NCBI RefSeq assembly: GCF_000001735.4
Contig: NC_003074.8
Coordinates: 9,982,101-10,046,100, forward strand
DNA from: Arabidopsis thaliana
Lineage: Eukaryota > Streptophyta > Magnoliopsida > Brassicales > Brassicaceae
DNA: 64,000 nt
Direction: 5' to 3'
Shown here: positions 1-12,642 of the stretch, piece by piece
How positions within the stretch are numbered: position 1 is the stretch's first letter
Layout of the letters: each line of letters opens with the position of its first letter
Translations under genes and position numbers: made by a program
Notes under the pieces: model-generated
What the model saw: the letters and a program-made list of their open reading frames with translations, nothing else
Databases searched by the model: none
Told to the model about the DNA's origin: nothing

Positions 1-346
1 AGCGACAAGATAAAGAGAAGATGCAGGAGAGATGAAAGGGATGAGAAAGAGAAATAAAGCCTTTTTTCCAGTCGCCGGACTCTGTCGCAGCGTCTCTGGA
101 AACGAACAGGGCCTTATTCAAATAATGAAATCATAGATTATTAAATAGAAAACCTAACAACATTTGAGTGACCATAATTTTGTTTTTCAATCTTACTTAA
201 TTCAGAAAACCAAAATATATATGTGAATCTATGATATATAGACCCAAAAAAAACTATAAAAGCAAATGTCTCTCATTTAGTATCAAAAAAAACTTTTAAA
301 AAAATCAATCAATATCTTTTAAAAAATAAAACTACACAAAGAGAAA
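1..346. other. Left edge, no gene called
   Basis: The first ~120 bases are purine-rich and GC-richer than the rest, so they could be the untranslated leader of a gene lying outside the window to the left. No reading frame supports a coding call. The remainder to 346 is AT-rich spacer. Confidence 0.4.
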
Positions 347-643
347 ATGGTAAAATTCGTGTTCGGTGTTATTGTGGGTGGAGCTGGATTATGGAAGTTA
401 ATAGGCACTTTTAGTGGCGAAACTTCGTCTGAACCTAATAGTGAAATAGAACAAAGTAATAGTACTATAACTATAAGCAAGGGATGGATTATGCTAATAT
501 TGATAGGACTTGTGGGGTTAGTGTTGTTGAACATGAACGCTGAAAAAATTCAACATAAAGCCGAAGAACAAGCTCCTGTGTTTGTGATTGCAGGAATACT
601 CTTATTTTTTATTCCCATCCTTCATCTTAAAGGTGTATTTTAA
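347..643 (+). CDS. Small hydrophobic membrane protein, unrecognised
   Basis: A 98-residue ORF whose family I do not recognise. The sequence shows three hydrophobic stretches (about residues 1-20, 47-62 and 76-93) separated by a polar serine/asparagine/glutamate-rich loop, so if translated it should be a small integral membrane protein. What supports it as real is a diverged, frameshifted copy in the same relative position beside the next TOM20 gene (2802-2980), so the ORF was part of the duplicated unit. It lies tail-to-tail with TOM20-1. There is no transcript evidence, and it may be a remnant of a longer gene. Confidence 0.4.
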   Translation: MVKFVFGVIVGGAGLWKLIGTFSGETSSEPNSEIEQSNSTITISKGWIMLILIGLVGLVLLNMNAEKIQHKAEEQAPVFVIAGILLFFIPILHLKGVF

Positions 644-1066
644 TTACTCTATGTTTAATTTGTTATTATACGGAATTATTTAGATATATGGTGGTAGTAT
701 ATATATCATTCATAATCATGTTTTTCAAATCCAACAGAAAAAATTTCTATCAACTGATTTTTTGTCACTTATATTGGGTGACATGCATTTACCCTGTTTA
801 TTAAAAACTGGATTATGAGACAACATGAAATAATTATTGTTTTTCAGTGACAATCTATGATTTATTTATTTTACCAAAAAAAAGAAGTATAAAAAATGTT
901 TTTATAACTTGGAATTGTATGGTACCACTTTTGTTTTAAACTCACAAAAAGCTCTTAAAAAACATCAAACATAAGAGAGAGACCCTAGGCTCTAGGGGTC
1001 TTACGCTTGAAACCTTTTTCTCCTTTGCCCATATCTTCTGTGTGGATATTCTCACAACAAGCTCAT
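644..1066. other. Spacer and 3' flank of TOM20-1
   Basis: AT-rich, with no ORF of note. The part next to 1066 is the presumed 3' UTR of TOM20-1, read on the minus strand. Confidence 0.5.
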
Positions 1067-2585
1067 TCACCTTAGCTTTCGAAAACTAATACAAGCAACA
1101 ACGCCAATGGCTAGAATCACCCATCCCATAACAATATACTTCTCATCACTACTTTTCTTATTCTTCACTACCTGTTTGGAAAAAAGTACATAAGAAAAAT
1201 AAACATGGTTTCAAACTCATATATCTTCTTATATTATCTAATTTTTTGAATGTATTCATCAAAATATTGAAAATTGAAATGCCCATAATGAGAATGAACG
1301 TACCTTTGGGCTCGGTATTGCTAAAGTTTCAACGCCACCCAATAGTGAGAGTAAGCGGTTTTTATGAAACCCCGTGTGTAGTTGTGGAGCCTATGAAATT
1401 AAATAAACAACAAAACTTTGAGTTTGAGTTTCTATGAGTAATGGACATTTTGAGATGCAATGTTCCCTTCATGATATGCCTTAACTTAGTAGAAAGGTAA
1501 CAAATCCAGCTAGAGAACAAAACTAAAAGCACATGAACTTAATTTGCTTATTTATCAGCTACTTTGTTTTGTTGATCAGTGAGTGACATGTTTCTAATGG
1601 AATAAAACATATTGGTTTGAGAAACATATAAAGCCATTCATGCATAAACCGCTATAAGTACCTTGTCCGCCATTTCGAGTGATTTATGGTAGACTTGATT
1701 ATCCGGTTGCTTCAAAGATGAAAAATATATTTAAAATCAACATCACACATCGAGAAACCACAACACAAGAGAGTGATCCAGATCAACAATGATTCTGAAT
1801 GGAAAGAAAATAACCTGAGCTACAGCTATTCCGAAGAACAGATAAGCTAAGCCAAAGTTTAATCTAGCTTGAGTGTCGTCAGGAGTCAAACGCGCGTATG
1901 AAGTGTATGCATTCCCCAAGCACCAAACCGCATCATGTTTCATTGGGTCAATCAATATTGCATCTTCGAGTTTTGAGATGGCATCTACGCAAAGAAAATA
2001 AAATTGTAACTAAAGCAGTTTTTCATCACAATTAATTTACATAAGCATGAAGCATCATCATACCTACAAGAGCTTGAAACATTAATAAAACAAGTTCAAG
2101 TTTTTAAAGAAGACATAAGTGATATTACAATACTAAAAACATTTGATTCCTATAATGGTTAGGGAATCCAAAATGTGCAATATTCAATTATGTTAAGTTA
2201 TTAACACATAAAGCAAACATTTACCACCAAAAAAAAAAAAAAAAATACACCTTGAATCATTTTCAGTGAATCTATAACGTTTTGAAACTGAGATAACTCT
2301 AGTAAAGCTTCTCCCCATCTCATCAAATTCTGCAAAAAAAACATACAAGGTTAAGGAGAGTGCTAGAAAATTTTTCAATTCCCGCCATTGATTACAAAAA
2401 CAGAAATCAAACCAAGGAAGAGTCATTCCTCTAAAAATGGAACAAAGAACAAAACTAAAACTAGCAAAACAATATCTGAAAATCAAGAACCGAAGATAAA
2501 AACTAACATCTGCATCTTCTGGATTTAACTTGTAGGTCTCTTCAGCGTCTTTTCGAATTTCTTCGAAAAAATTCAGCTTATCCAT
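1067..2585 (-). CDS. TOM20-1: TOM20-1, mitochondrial outer-membrane import receptor subunit
   Basis: Receptor of the TOM complex that binds mitochondrial presequences at the cytosolic face of the outer membrane. Six exons: 2585-2508, 2329-2251, 1984-1815, 1709-1662, 1390-1304 and 1171-1067, giving 188 residues in frame. The plant TOM20 layout is visible: an N-terminal helical/TPR-like body (motifs RWGEALLELSQ, DPMKHDAVWCLGNAYTSYA) and a C-terminal tail anchor (VMGWVILAIGVVACISF), the reverse of animal Tom20. Start is the Met of MDKLNFFEE. It is a tandem paralogue of TOM20-3 with exons 2, 3 and 4 of identical length. Relative to TOM20-3 the last codons are frameshifted by one missing base, ending the protein at SFRKLR. 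From memory, this copy is reported as barely expressed. Confidence 0.9.
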
Positions 2586-2801
2586 GGATTCTCAATGGAT
2601 TCTCAAAATTTCAGCCTATCTTTTGGTTAACGACTTCACCATCCATCTAAAGTAGGCCATGAATAATATTGGTGAAACTCATAATTCTGCAGGAAAATAT
2701 ATTACAATGACTTCTAATCGAAGTCTTTCTTTATGTTATCATAATTAAATAAGACTTTTGAATACCACCATGTATTAAGTTATTAAACTCACAAACCTTT
2801 A

Positions 2802-2980
2802 GTGGGTGCTGGTGGATTGTGGAAGTTTATGAGCACTTTTAATGGCGAAACTTTGTCAAAAACTAATAGTCAAATTGAACAAACTAATAGTACTTACTAC
2901 AAGCATGAGATGGATTATACTAATATTCATAGGACTAGTGGAGTTAGTGTTGTTTAACATGAACGCTGAAGAACAAGCTC
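2802..2980 (+). pseudogene. Decayed copy of the 347-643 membrane-protein ORF
   Basis: Aligns by eye over about 180 bases with the ORF at 347-643: the tracts encoding GLWK, TF.GE, the NST loop and the second membrane segment (LIxIGLVxLVLxNMNAE) are recognisable. The reading frame breaks near 2890, where the copy has lost or gained bases, and the third hydrophobic segment is gone. It lies just downstream of TOM20-3, mirroring the position of the first copy beside TOM20-1. Confidence 0.6.
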
Positions 2981-3111
2981 TAGTAAAAAGACATTTATCT
3001 TCTTTCAATAATAAAGTACTCGTAGTACAACTAAAAATCTTACACAACAAGCTCCAACTGTCAAAACCTCAAAAATTGAAAAACTTCATCAAAGTCTCCT
3101 AACGAGTCTAC

Positions 3112-4460
3112 TTAACGAGGAGGAGAGACAGGCACATTAGCTTTCGCGAAACTGATCCAAGCAACAACACCAATGGCTAGAATCACCCAACCCATAGCAT
3201 CATACTTGGCATCACTACTTTTCTTATTCTTCACTGCCTGTGTTTGGAACAATACATCAAAATATGATCATGAGGTTCAAACACATCTTCTTATATTATC
3301 TACAAGTCGATTACATCAAGCAATGAAAATGAAATGTGATGATGAGAATGAACATAAATAAAAAAGAGAGAACCTTTGAGCTCGGCGGTGCTGGAGCTTC
3401 AACGCGACCCATTGGTTGTGAGCCTAAGCCTTGTTTGTAAGCTTCTGCGTGCAGCTGTGGAGCCTGTACTCAGCACAAAGGAGAAGAAATTTGATCAAAG
3501 AATAAAACTTTGAGATTGGGTTTAGAGGCAAAATGAATATGAACACAAATTGGTTGATGGTTTATAGAAAGAAGTACCTTGGCCGTCATTTCGAGTGATT
3601 TCAGGTAGTGTGTATTATCTGGTTGCTGCAAAGATCAAAAACACGTTTTTCACATCACAGATTTAAAATCACAACACAAAAAGATGAGTATCAACATTGA
3701 TTCTGAATGGAAAGCAAAATAACCTCATCCACAGCTTGTTGAAAGAACTGAGTAGCTAAGTCAAAGTTATGTTTAGCTTCAGTCTCGTCAGGAGTCAGAA
3801 ACGCAAATGAAGTGTATGCATTCCCAATACACCAAACCGCTTCATCTTTCTTTGGGTCAATCAACAATGCCTCTTCAAACTTTGTGATGGCCTCTACACA
3901 CACAAACATCAAACTTTCAGAGCATGTTGCCATCAACCATAGTTAGATCCCCAAGTATCATAAACTAAATGCTCTATACAAAAACCTATCTTTAGCAAGT
4001 GTGAAGAATGCTGAATCATAATACTAAGCCTAAGGACTAATGATTATGATTACAAGGATGCTTGAAACATTAACAACCAAGTTCATATGGGAGTAAAGAG
4101 ATCTAAAGATGAATAAGATTCTTATACCAAATTCAATCATATTAAAACAGAGTATAGCTTTAAAGAACCTTGAATCATTTGCTTTGCATCTGAGATGCTA
4201 TGAAACTGAGATAACTCGAGTAAAACTCCTCCCCATCTAGTCAGATTCTGCAACAACAAGAACAAAAAATCAAAAAGATTCGTTTTTTTCTTTCTGCCAT
4301 CGAATCACAAAGCAGAGATCAGATCGAACTGAATCTGAAATCATGAAATGAAGAGAAAACTAACATCGGCATCTAAAGGATTTGACTTGTAGGTATTTTC
4401 GGCGTCTTGACGAATTTGTTCGAACAATAGTATCCTATCGAACTCAGTTTCCGTATCCAT
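3112..4460 (-). CDS. TOM20-3: TOM20-3, mitochondrial outer-membrane import receptor subunit
   Basis: Presequence receptor of the plant TOM complex. Six exons: 4460-4365, 4247-4169, 3893-3724, 3625-3578, 3463-3374 and 3237-3112, giving 202 residues. It carries the N-terminal cytosolic TPR-like domain (RWGGVLLELSQFHS, DPKKDEAVWCIGNAYTSFAFLTPDE) and a C-terminal transmembrane anchor (AMGWVILAIGVVAWISF) followed by a short tail VPVSPPR. Start MDTETEFDR is the first ATG after the leader. Adjacent same-strand paralogue of TOM20-1, with identical phases and matching lengths for exons 2-4. The tail is intact here, unlike TOM20-1, so this is probably the functional member of the pair. Confidence 0.95.
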
Positions 4461-7400
4461 GGCTTCTCAAAGCTTTTCTTCTTTCGTACAAAACTTTTGG
4501 CTTTTCTTCTCTCAGACCTCGGCACAGATAAAAATCAGATACCGGCGCAATGAAACGCAGCGTTTTTTTAGTGGGCTTACAATGGGCCTATTATGTTACT
4601 TGTATTAGTTTGTAAAAAGCCCAACGTCTTAATTTCATGATGGTAAGTCCATTCAAATGGCTTGTTTCCATTAATAGATTGACATATAACTTGGAGTTCC
4701 ATACCCAAATGACAAAATTATATTCCATATATTTATCAGATTTTATTCTAAAAATCACTATAGTTTTGAATATATATTAATGAATGTTAGTCACAAGTGA
4801 TATGTGAGCTTGCAATGTGACTAATCTCACCTGCCACATGTAAAATCACAGATATGAAACAATAATTTATTATTAAATATTTGTAAAGAAGATAAGAGGT
4901 TTGCAAAAAGGTAGCATCACATGAAAGAGGATTAAGATGTTCCCTTTTATTGTTGTTCTTTTTGTTTTGTGTGTGTTATTCTTTGAAGAAACAATTAAAC
5001 AAAAGCCAAATTGTATAGTTTATAATAAAGATGTCGAATCAAACTGATATTTTTAACATAAACGCATGTAGTTGGATTTTTAAAAAAGTTAGAGAATTAG
5101 ATACGAAAGCAAATCTTATTTTAAATATATATGTCTTCTTTTATTATTACATAAAAAAAATTGTACATGTTATGTATGTTCAGAATTAATGATGGTTGAT
5201 CAACTATAAACAGATTTTGCTACACAACTCTTTCAATTTTGTATCTCAGTCGGCACCATAATCTTCATAGACATTTCAATTTCATAAATTGTCTTACTTT
5301 TTTTTTTTCCGGATCTTGATTTTGTTTCTAAATTTATTTATTTCTTATTTATAAGAAAGCCTTTTTTATAAAAAAGTGATATAATTTAATTTTGTTATAA
5401 CGATTATCACATGTGATCCATGATTTCTAAAAAGTAATGATCATGACATATCTCAACAAAGTTAATTTGGTTAGTAAATCTTATATTGTGGGATCATTTC
5501 TATAACATCCCTTCGTAATTTTAAGGATTTATTTTCTAATATTTTCACTAAAATTAAGAAAAATAATTAATGATGCAGTAATCAATTTACTTTTGTACTA
5601 CGAATTATGTTGCTTTCCAATAATTCTAATTACACCACATATTAAATGCATCATTTTTGAGATCTTTCACATTTCCTCTAAAACTAAAACCATACTCTTT
5701 AAATTTACAAATTTAGTTATATGAGTCACTTATTTTTGTTAAAAGTTCAAATTAAGAGCCAAAACTACGTTTTTCAAAAACTAAAATTTTAGAATGGAAC
5801 CAAGACCAGTAAAATTAAGTTCCATTAATTTTTTTATATATATTGACATAGATTTACACCATTTACTTAAAATCATATATTGTTTTCATAATTTTAATTT
5901 AAATTTACCGCCTCAAAAACAAAAGAAGTAGTTAGAGTACTATACACTAGAGTATGACTTTTGACCTTCTCATTCTAAATGCCTACAATTAATTATGTAT
6001 TGTAAAGTTAAAATGCATTAATGATTTAGAAAATAAAAATACTAGAATATCAATCTTTTGATACAATACTAAAATTCTAGAAAATCAATCTTTGAATTTG
6101 GGAGGGGTATAAAACTAAATTCAGTGATAACTACGTACACTAATTCATAGTCCAATTTGATGCGATCTGGAAAAAATAAAAGACTATACCTAGATCAATA
6201 ATAACTCAATCCTTCCATCCAATGATAATTACAGTTGGGACTGGTAGAATAAAAAATTTCAACCTATGAAATAAGGGATTTGAGCCTTAACATACATCCA
6301 AATAGTAACATATGATAAATTTCTTATCATTGTTTGATTGAATGATCAAAACTATTATGTAGATCTATAAATGTGTGTTTATAAATTTTTCAAGTGAAAC
6401 TGGATAAACAATTCTGTCTGACACTTTTTTTTCTTCTGAAATGTGAAGAAACAATTCCACTATTTTAGTTTGTTATTTTGGGATATAACTAGTTCAAATT
6501 TTAAAATATTATTAAAATTCTATTAATAATTTTGTCATTAAACTCTTTTAAATTAATTGAGTTATCTTTCCTAAATAAATATCTACATAAAATAAATATA
6601 CGGTCAAAAAAACCAAAAAATCTATTTTGTCCGAAGAAAAATATCTTCAACAAACAAACCATCAAAAAATGGTTGTCACAAAAACAAATATATTCAAAAA
6701 TGGTAAAGATAAAATCTAATTGGTCAACTATATCAGACGGTGAAGAATAAGTCAGCAATCGTAGAAAACTGGATCCAAAGTTGAGCTTTCAGGACCGATT
6801 CGTAACGACTGTTATTTATGGTTGTAGAGGTTTTGGGAGTTACGACTTTGACTGTAAAAGCTTTGACTGCAGAGACTTTGTTTTTAAAGACTTTAACTGT
6901 TAAAACATGATTGGTAACAATAAAATTGTAACTATATAATTATGATTATAAATAATTACCAAATATATAAGAAACTGAATCTTAAAAGAACAAATTTTAA
7001 AAATAATTCTAAATCAATTGAATTTTTTTAAAAAGCAATTAATAAGTATATGTTATGGAATTTTAGAATCATATAAGAAAGAAGAAAAGAAAAAATAAAA
7101 ACTTTTATTTTGTTTATTTCTAAAGTCACTAATACGGGACTTAAAAAAAATTTGAAAACAAAGAGTAAATAAAAAAAGGATGGGAAAGCTTTAAAAATTT
7201 TTAAAGTAAAAAAATCTTGATTCACAAAAAAAACTTTGAAGACTTCTAAAATCATTTTAAAATCTTAAAAACCTCAACCAATCATCCCCTTCAATTTTCA
7301 AAATTGAAAGCTACTGTCTACTGAGGCAATGACGCGTGTTTGCTACGGCAATGGCAGAACAACGTAAATAATTCAAAAGATGAGGGGGTATTTGGGTAAA

Positions 7401-7540
7401 AGAGTTTCTGATAAAATCTCACAGATCCAACCAACCATTGAGGACCATTTCTTCTCTCTCATTCTCTCTTCTGACGTGTTTCCCTTCTTCGGTTTCTCAT
7501 CCTCACGTCCGCCGGATTTCGAGGAAACGAAGAAGAAGAA
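4461..7540. other. AT-rich intergenic region
   Basis: Divergent spacer between TOM20-3 (minus) and the DCD gene (plus). Long A/T runs, no ORF with recognisable protein character. Around 6790-6910 there is a run of short repeated phrases ending in gactttgactg-like words, and a loosely similar inverted block lies near 7160-7300; this may be an old DNA-transposon footprint, but I could not define its ends. Confidence 0.5.
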
Positions 7541-7919
7541 GAACAACAACAACAAAAGGTCTCTCTCGAGTTTCTATGTTTATCTTTTTCTATAATCCCT
7601 TAGTCTAGTGTTGTTTAGACTTTCAATTCTGCTCCAAAATCTCTGGATTTTTGAATCTACCGTTCATTTTCTAGAGATTTTGGTTTCTCTCAGTCTAAGA
7701 GTCGTCTTTTGAAATCTTGAATGATGAATCTGAGAGTTTCTATGAAATTTGATGGAATTTTGTGTGTTCAGTTGTTGATTAGGGTTTGGGATTCAATAAC
7801 TTTCAAATTTGGTTTCGATTAGGTTCGATTTGGTTATTTTTACCTGTGAATTGATCTCGATTCGTTGTATTAACGTCTCTTTGTGTTTTTTTATTCTGTT
7901 TATGCTAGCCTTTTGAGAT

Positions 7920-9307
7920 ATGGACAGCTTCTGGCAATTAGGTGATGAGCTACGAGGTCAGACGAGAGCATCAGAGGATCACAAATGGTCTACTGTTGCA
8001 ACGAAGCTAGCTGAGCAAACTAGAATGAAAGGGGAGAGGATGAACAATCTTGATCTCTCCAAAGGTTACACTGAGTTTAGACCAAGTGAGAAATTCAGTT
8101 TCCAGGAGAACAATCTTAACTTCAACATGTTGAATTTGGATGGTAAATTTGGTGAAAGCATCATGGGGAAGACTTCGATGCAGAGCAATGTTTATAATAT
8201 GAATACTGTTTTCCAGAAGAATGACTTTAAGAGTGGAGGCAACATGAAAGTTAACAAGTATAATGGTAATGTTGTTGCTAACAAGGAGATGAGCAACAAC
8301 AAACATAACAACAACTGCAATGATAATGGGAATATGAATTTGGCTGTTGACAAGAGGTTTAAAACCTTGCCTGCTTCGGAGACTCTTCCGAGGAATGAAG
8401 TTCTTGGTGGTTACATCTTTGTTTGCAACAATGATACTATGCAGGAGGATATGAAACGTCACCTCTTTGGTAATTTCCCAATACCCTTTTCTAGTGTTTT
8501 ACTGATATTCAAACTGCAAGTAAATAACTTTTTGACTTTCATCATTGTTCAGGTTTACCTCCAAGATACAGAGACTCTGTTCGAGCTATAACACCTGGAT
8601 TGCCTCTGTTTCTTTACAACTACACCACTCACCAGCTTCATGGTATCTTTGAGGTTTGTTCTCGTGCTTTTTTTTTGTCATAACAATGGTTTTGATGCTA
8701 CCATTTACTGAAAATTTGATGTTCGAATTATTCCGTGAATGATTCCTTGTTTAGGCAACAACTTTTGGAGGTACTAATATTGATGCTACTGCTTGGGAAG
8801 ACAAAAAGTGCAAAGGAGAGTCAAGGTTTCCGGCTCAGGTGAAACTTAAATCACAATGACTTTCATTGTTTTAAGTCTTTATTTTGATATCTTGTACTAA
8901 TATAACTTCTTTCTCTTAAATTGTAACAGGTAAGGATCAGAGTGAGGAAAATCTGCAAAGCCTTGGAAGAGGACTCCTTCAGGCCAGTACTTCACCACTA
9001 TGATGGTCCAAAATTCCGCCTTGAGCTCTCTGTTCCTGAGGTGCGTGTCCATATACGTTTTGTGAATGTCAGTAATAAGATAATTAAGTGAACGGAAAAT
9101 AATCTGTATTGTGTGTCATCATGTGAAAATTGGAACTTGGAAGTAATTACTCTATAAGCTAATGTGGAAACATCATATGATTATCCATGGATTTAGAGTT
9201 AGGATTGAGTAATGAACACTTTATTGAGACTGATTATGTGTTAACTATGGTGTTTGTTGTAGACATTGGATCTGCTAGATCTTTGCGAACAAGCTGGTTC
9301 TGCATAA
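7920..9307 (+). CDS. DCD (development and cell death) domain protein, N-rich (probably At3g27090)
   Basis: Five exons: 7920-8469, 8553-8653, 8755-8838, 8930-9040 and 9263-9307, giving 296 residues. The N-terminal ~160 residues are low-complexity and asparagine-rich (about residues 115-140). The C-terminal ~130 residues are a DCD domain: it opens with LGGYIFVCNNDTM, followed by LFGLPPRYRDSV, ITPGLPLFLYN, LHGIFEA, TAWEDKKCKGESRFPAQVR and a final LDLLDLCEQAG. DCD proteins are plant-specific and tied to ER and osmotic stress and programmed cell death (N-rich protein family). A leader intron is likely: a donor follows a CAA/AAC-rich tract near 7557 and an acceptor lies just before the ATG. The exact molecular role is unknown. 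Confidence 0.92.
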
Positions 9308-9977
9308 GCCGAAACGATCAACCTTGCAATGCCACGTTGCAAAGAGGGGGATGTTTTGTATGAAATCTATCTATATATGTAAGACCTACCGTAAGAGCGT
9401 AAGCTTTTGGGATTTAGTTAAGAGTCGGATTCAAATGTATGTTTACTAAGAAGGGATGAGAGTATGTGTGGTCTTAAGGCAAGCAAAAGAGCGAAGAGGC
9501 TCTGCCGAATAAGCGACTACTCTTGTTCTGTGTCGTGTCTGATGTGTGAGTGTGTGTCTGTGTTTGTGAGAGATTCGATACTCTTTGAAACAAAGATTTA
9601 TGTAGAAGAATATAGAGAAAGAAAGACTACTATAAACAGAGCCAAAAAATGATGTGAGCTACTGTTTGTGCTTGCTTGTGTAAGGATAAAACAAATTGTC
9701 CTAAATGACAAGTTTAACTTTTAAGTACCGGAGTCATTTTTTGACAGGTTCGTTATGCTGCTAGTACCCTGAAATTATTCGTTTTCAATTACCCATTATA
9801 TCGAAAAACTTCTTGTAATGTGTTCTATGTAGTCTGTTATTAATGGTATTTGATTCTGCGTTTAAAAAAAAAGTCAAAACAACCAATTCAAGCTCATACC
9901 AAAAAAACAAAAAGAGAACAAAAAAAACATTATAGCAACATCAATATTTAAAACTCGAACAATCAATAAACACCTCA
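9308..9977. other. 3' flank of DCD gene and spacer
   Basis: Presumed 3' UTR of the DCD gene, then a short AT-rich gap before the convergent DC1 locus. No gene seen. Confidence 0.5.
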
Positions 9978-11996
9978 TCAAGTATTAGGTTCTAATGCCC
10001 ACGGTGGGCACATGTTCCCGCGGCGTCGTCTGGCAAGGAGGACGAAACAATAATAAGAACAAAAATATAGGACGTCGCTATCATCTCGACTTATGAATCC
10101 ATGATAGTTATATGGATCATGAAGAATGAAGGGACCTGGGCAACGACAATTGCACGTGTTGCAAAGTGGCCGTGAAGAGCTATTGTTAGACAGAAGTCTA
10201 TAATGGCGGTCGATCATTCCTCTTGGTTTGGCGTACCTGATATCCCCAACCACGCAAAATATATGCGAAGTGACCCCGCAATCTTTACAAGTGTAGAACC
10301 AAATCTTTGGATTTGTTTCTCTTTCGCAAATATCACACCAATATCTGCCACTTGCCTTTTCATCACCATAACAAAGAGTGAGTGGATGATCATCATACCT
10401 AGAAAGACTTACCGTTAATGGTAGAGTGGCACATCGAAAATCCAGAAAATAATTGCATTTGATACAACCTAGAACGACTTCTGCATGATCGATGCCACAG
10501 TTCTTGCAAGTCTTCACTTGACCGTATTCTAGTTTGATATAGAGTAAATGATGATCATGGCCTCCATGGATAAAAGGCACAGTAATCGAACTGCATAGTA
10601 AGTCAAAATTCTCATTTTGATATGTAGAGTAGATGAACCCTTGGCAACAGATTTGATGACAAGCTCCACATTTTTCTTCTTTTCGTTTTGTTACGAAGTC
10701 GAGAGTGAGAGGTTGTGGGCTCAGAAAATGTCGTTTCTTCTTCCGAAGATTAGCACACGTTTCATGGAGAATGAAACTACAATCTGATTCTGAACACTTG
10801 TAGAACGTGCAAGAACCGATGGGACGAACACATGCTCCACAGAAGTTGCTTTCTTCACTGTCTTTGCTGAAGCTCATGAGGTTATGTTGATGAGCGAAAT
10901 GTTTGATTGTGTTGTCAGCATTCCTCTTGAATGGCTCGACATCTTCAACTTCTTCAGGTACCCCATCAAGCTCTTTGCCATCCCACACATCTTTCCTTGT
11001 TGCACATCTTGAATGAATAGCATAACTTGGACAAAAGGAACAAGAATATGCTCCATATGACCAATCAATCTCTTCCCAACAAACTCCACATCGCCATTCT
11101 CCAGGACCAAGAGGATACTTGAAAGAAACACGGTGGTCATGGTGATTGACGTGAATAACACGAGGTAAATGAGTACACTCTTGATGGAAGGTCATGAAAT
11201 CACATTGTACGCAGACATAAGGAGCCCTGTCGCCTTTCATGCCACAAGCATCGCAAACAAAGGAAATCAATCTTGGTATGCTCATGGACCTTCATATTTG
11301 AAAGAGCAATTGGTAGGAGGGTTTTAATCGCACAACGCAGATCCAAGTTGAACTTACACATATCACAATGATAAATTAAGCTCCCAGTCTCGTCTCCACA
11401 TGTATGACAACTTCGGTCTTTTGTGTAATCTGGAGCCCCACTAGTGAGAAGCTTAAGAGGGTGTCTGACATGAGAAGGGTGAGTGATCTCCGGTGAGTCA
11501 AATACAGAGAAACAACTCTCATGAATCACCAACCTGCAACGAGGACAAAAATAGCCTTGTTTGCCACGCATATCACAAACGTCGCATGGCATTTTATCCA
11601 CAAAATCAAACATAAGTAGAGGATGTTTGTGCCACGGAACATTCAGATAGGCTTGGGCAGTCTTGGTATTAGCCATGCAATCGACATCCAAATTGAGTTT
11701 ACAATCAGAGCAATGATACAGAAGGCGCTCGTGTTTCTACCGCAAAGATGGCATTTGGGATCGGTGTGATCGGGAGCTCCCGTTGTGAGTAGCTTAAGGC
11801 AATGTCCAACATGAGAAGGATGATCGAATATCTCTTGTATGTTGAACACGAATATACATTTCATGTGAATAGTAAACTTACATTCACTGCAAGAGAAGCC
11901 AACACCATATGATCGATCGCAAGCATCGCATTCAATACCATCACGATGGTAAATTAGGGATACACGATGCTCGTGTCCTTGTAACGTGAGACTCAT
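9978..11996 (-). pseudogene. DC1 (Cys/His-rich C1-like) domain gene broken by two frameshifts
   Basis: Three consecutive open segments in different frames (11996 to about 11730, about 11691 to 11285, and 11285 to 9978) together encode a typical plant divergent-C1 protein of about 650-670 residues, the usual family size. Repeated zinc-binding modules are visible: CDACDRSYGVGFSCSECKF, CDVCDMRGKQGYFCPRCRL, CGVCWEEIDWSYGAYSCSFC and a C-terminal CNTCNCRCPGPFI. The first break is near 11730: a single missing base before AGCGCCTTCTG turns the expected LLYHC module out of frame. The second is at about 11285, where IPRLISFVCDACG begins in a new frame. No intron borders were found that would remove either break cleanly. 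It could be annotated as a gene with artificial introns, or be intact in other accessions. Confidence 0.7.
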
Positions 11997-11999
11997 AGC

Positions 12000-12642
12000 T
12001 GTTGCGGTTAGAGAGGATCAAATTAATGTTTTGGGGTAATAGCACTTTGGTTTCGTGTAATAATAGATCAATATAGTTGTTCATCTATATACTCTAATGT
12101 TGGCGTTGACAAATATGTAGTAATAAACCTAGTGGGAACGTCGTTAGTCTTAGTTTAATTTAAACTCTAATATTAATTGTCCTATTCAGGTTGTGTCTGC
12201 CATGTTAGTTTGATTTCTTTGTTGTCTTATCTTAGCTCTTCTAGTTCTCAACAGACAATCATTTCTCTGAAAATTGTATTGATCCAGGAATAAGTCAAAT
12301 TGATGACAGTTCAAATTGTATTTGTTTAGTCCTCCTCTCTTGTTTTATTTTTATTATAATATTTTTAAACTATGAAGTATGAACTAAATTTCGTTAGTGC
12401 TTTCAATGTATTTGATCAATCCACAATTGAGACAACATATTCTTGAGGATGGCAACGCTTTGATTTGGTACAAAAAGGAGTTGAAACCTGAAGGAGGAGG
12501 AAAAAAGCTAATTCTACAACAGCAAAGATGATACATTTGATAAAAAAAATTTGGCTGCTATCTGGTTAGTGTTTGGATACAACTAAAAACCACAACATAG
12601 AGACAACGACACCATGTTCGTAGTAAAATTGTCAAAACACCA
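12000..12642. other. Spacer between DC1 locus and ENY2
   Basis: AT-rich; holds the leader of the DC1 locus (to the left) and the 3' UTR of ENY2 (to the right). No ORF of note. Confidence 0.5.

Noticed and set aside
1246-1437. 63-codon plus-strand frame overlapping TOM20-1 exon 5
   Set aside because: Antisense to a coding exon that fits the TOM20 frame exactly.
8007-8462. 151-codon minus-strand frame opposite the DCD gene exon 1
   Set aside because: It is antisense to a clearly coding, asparagine-rich exon, whose codon use leaves the reverse strand open; the translation has no protein-like domain.
10203-10418. 71-codon plus-strand frame over the DC1 locus
   Set aside because: Shadow of the zinc-module coding on the opposite strand.
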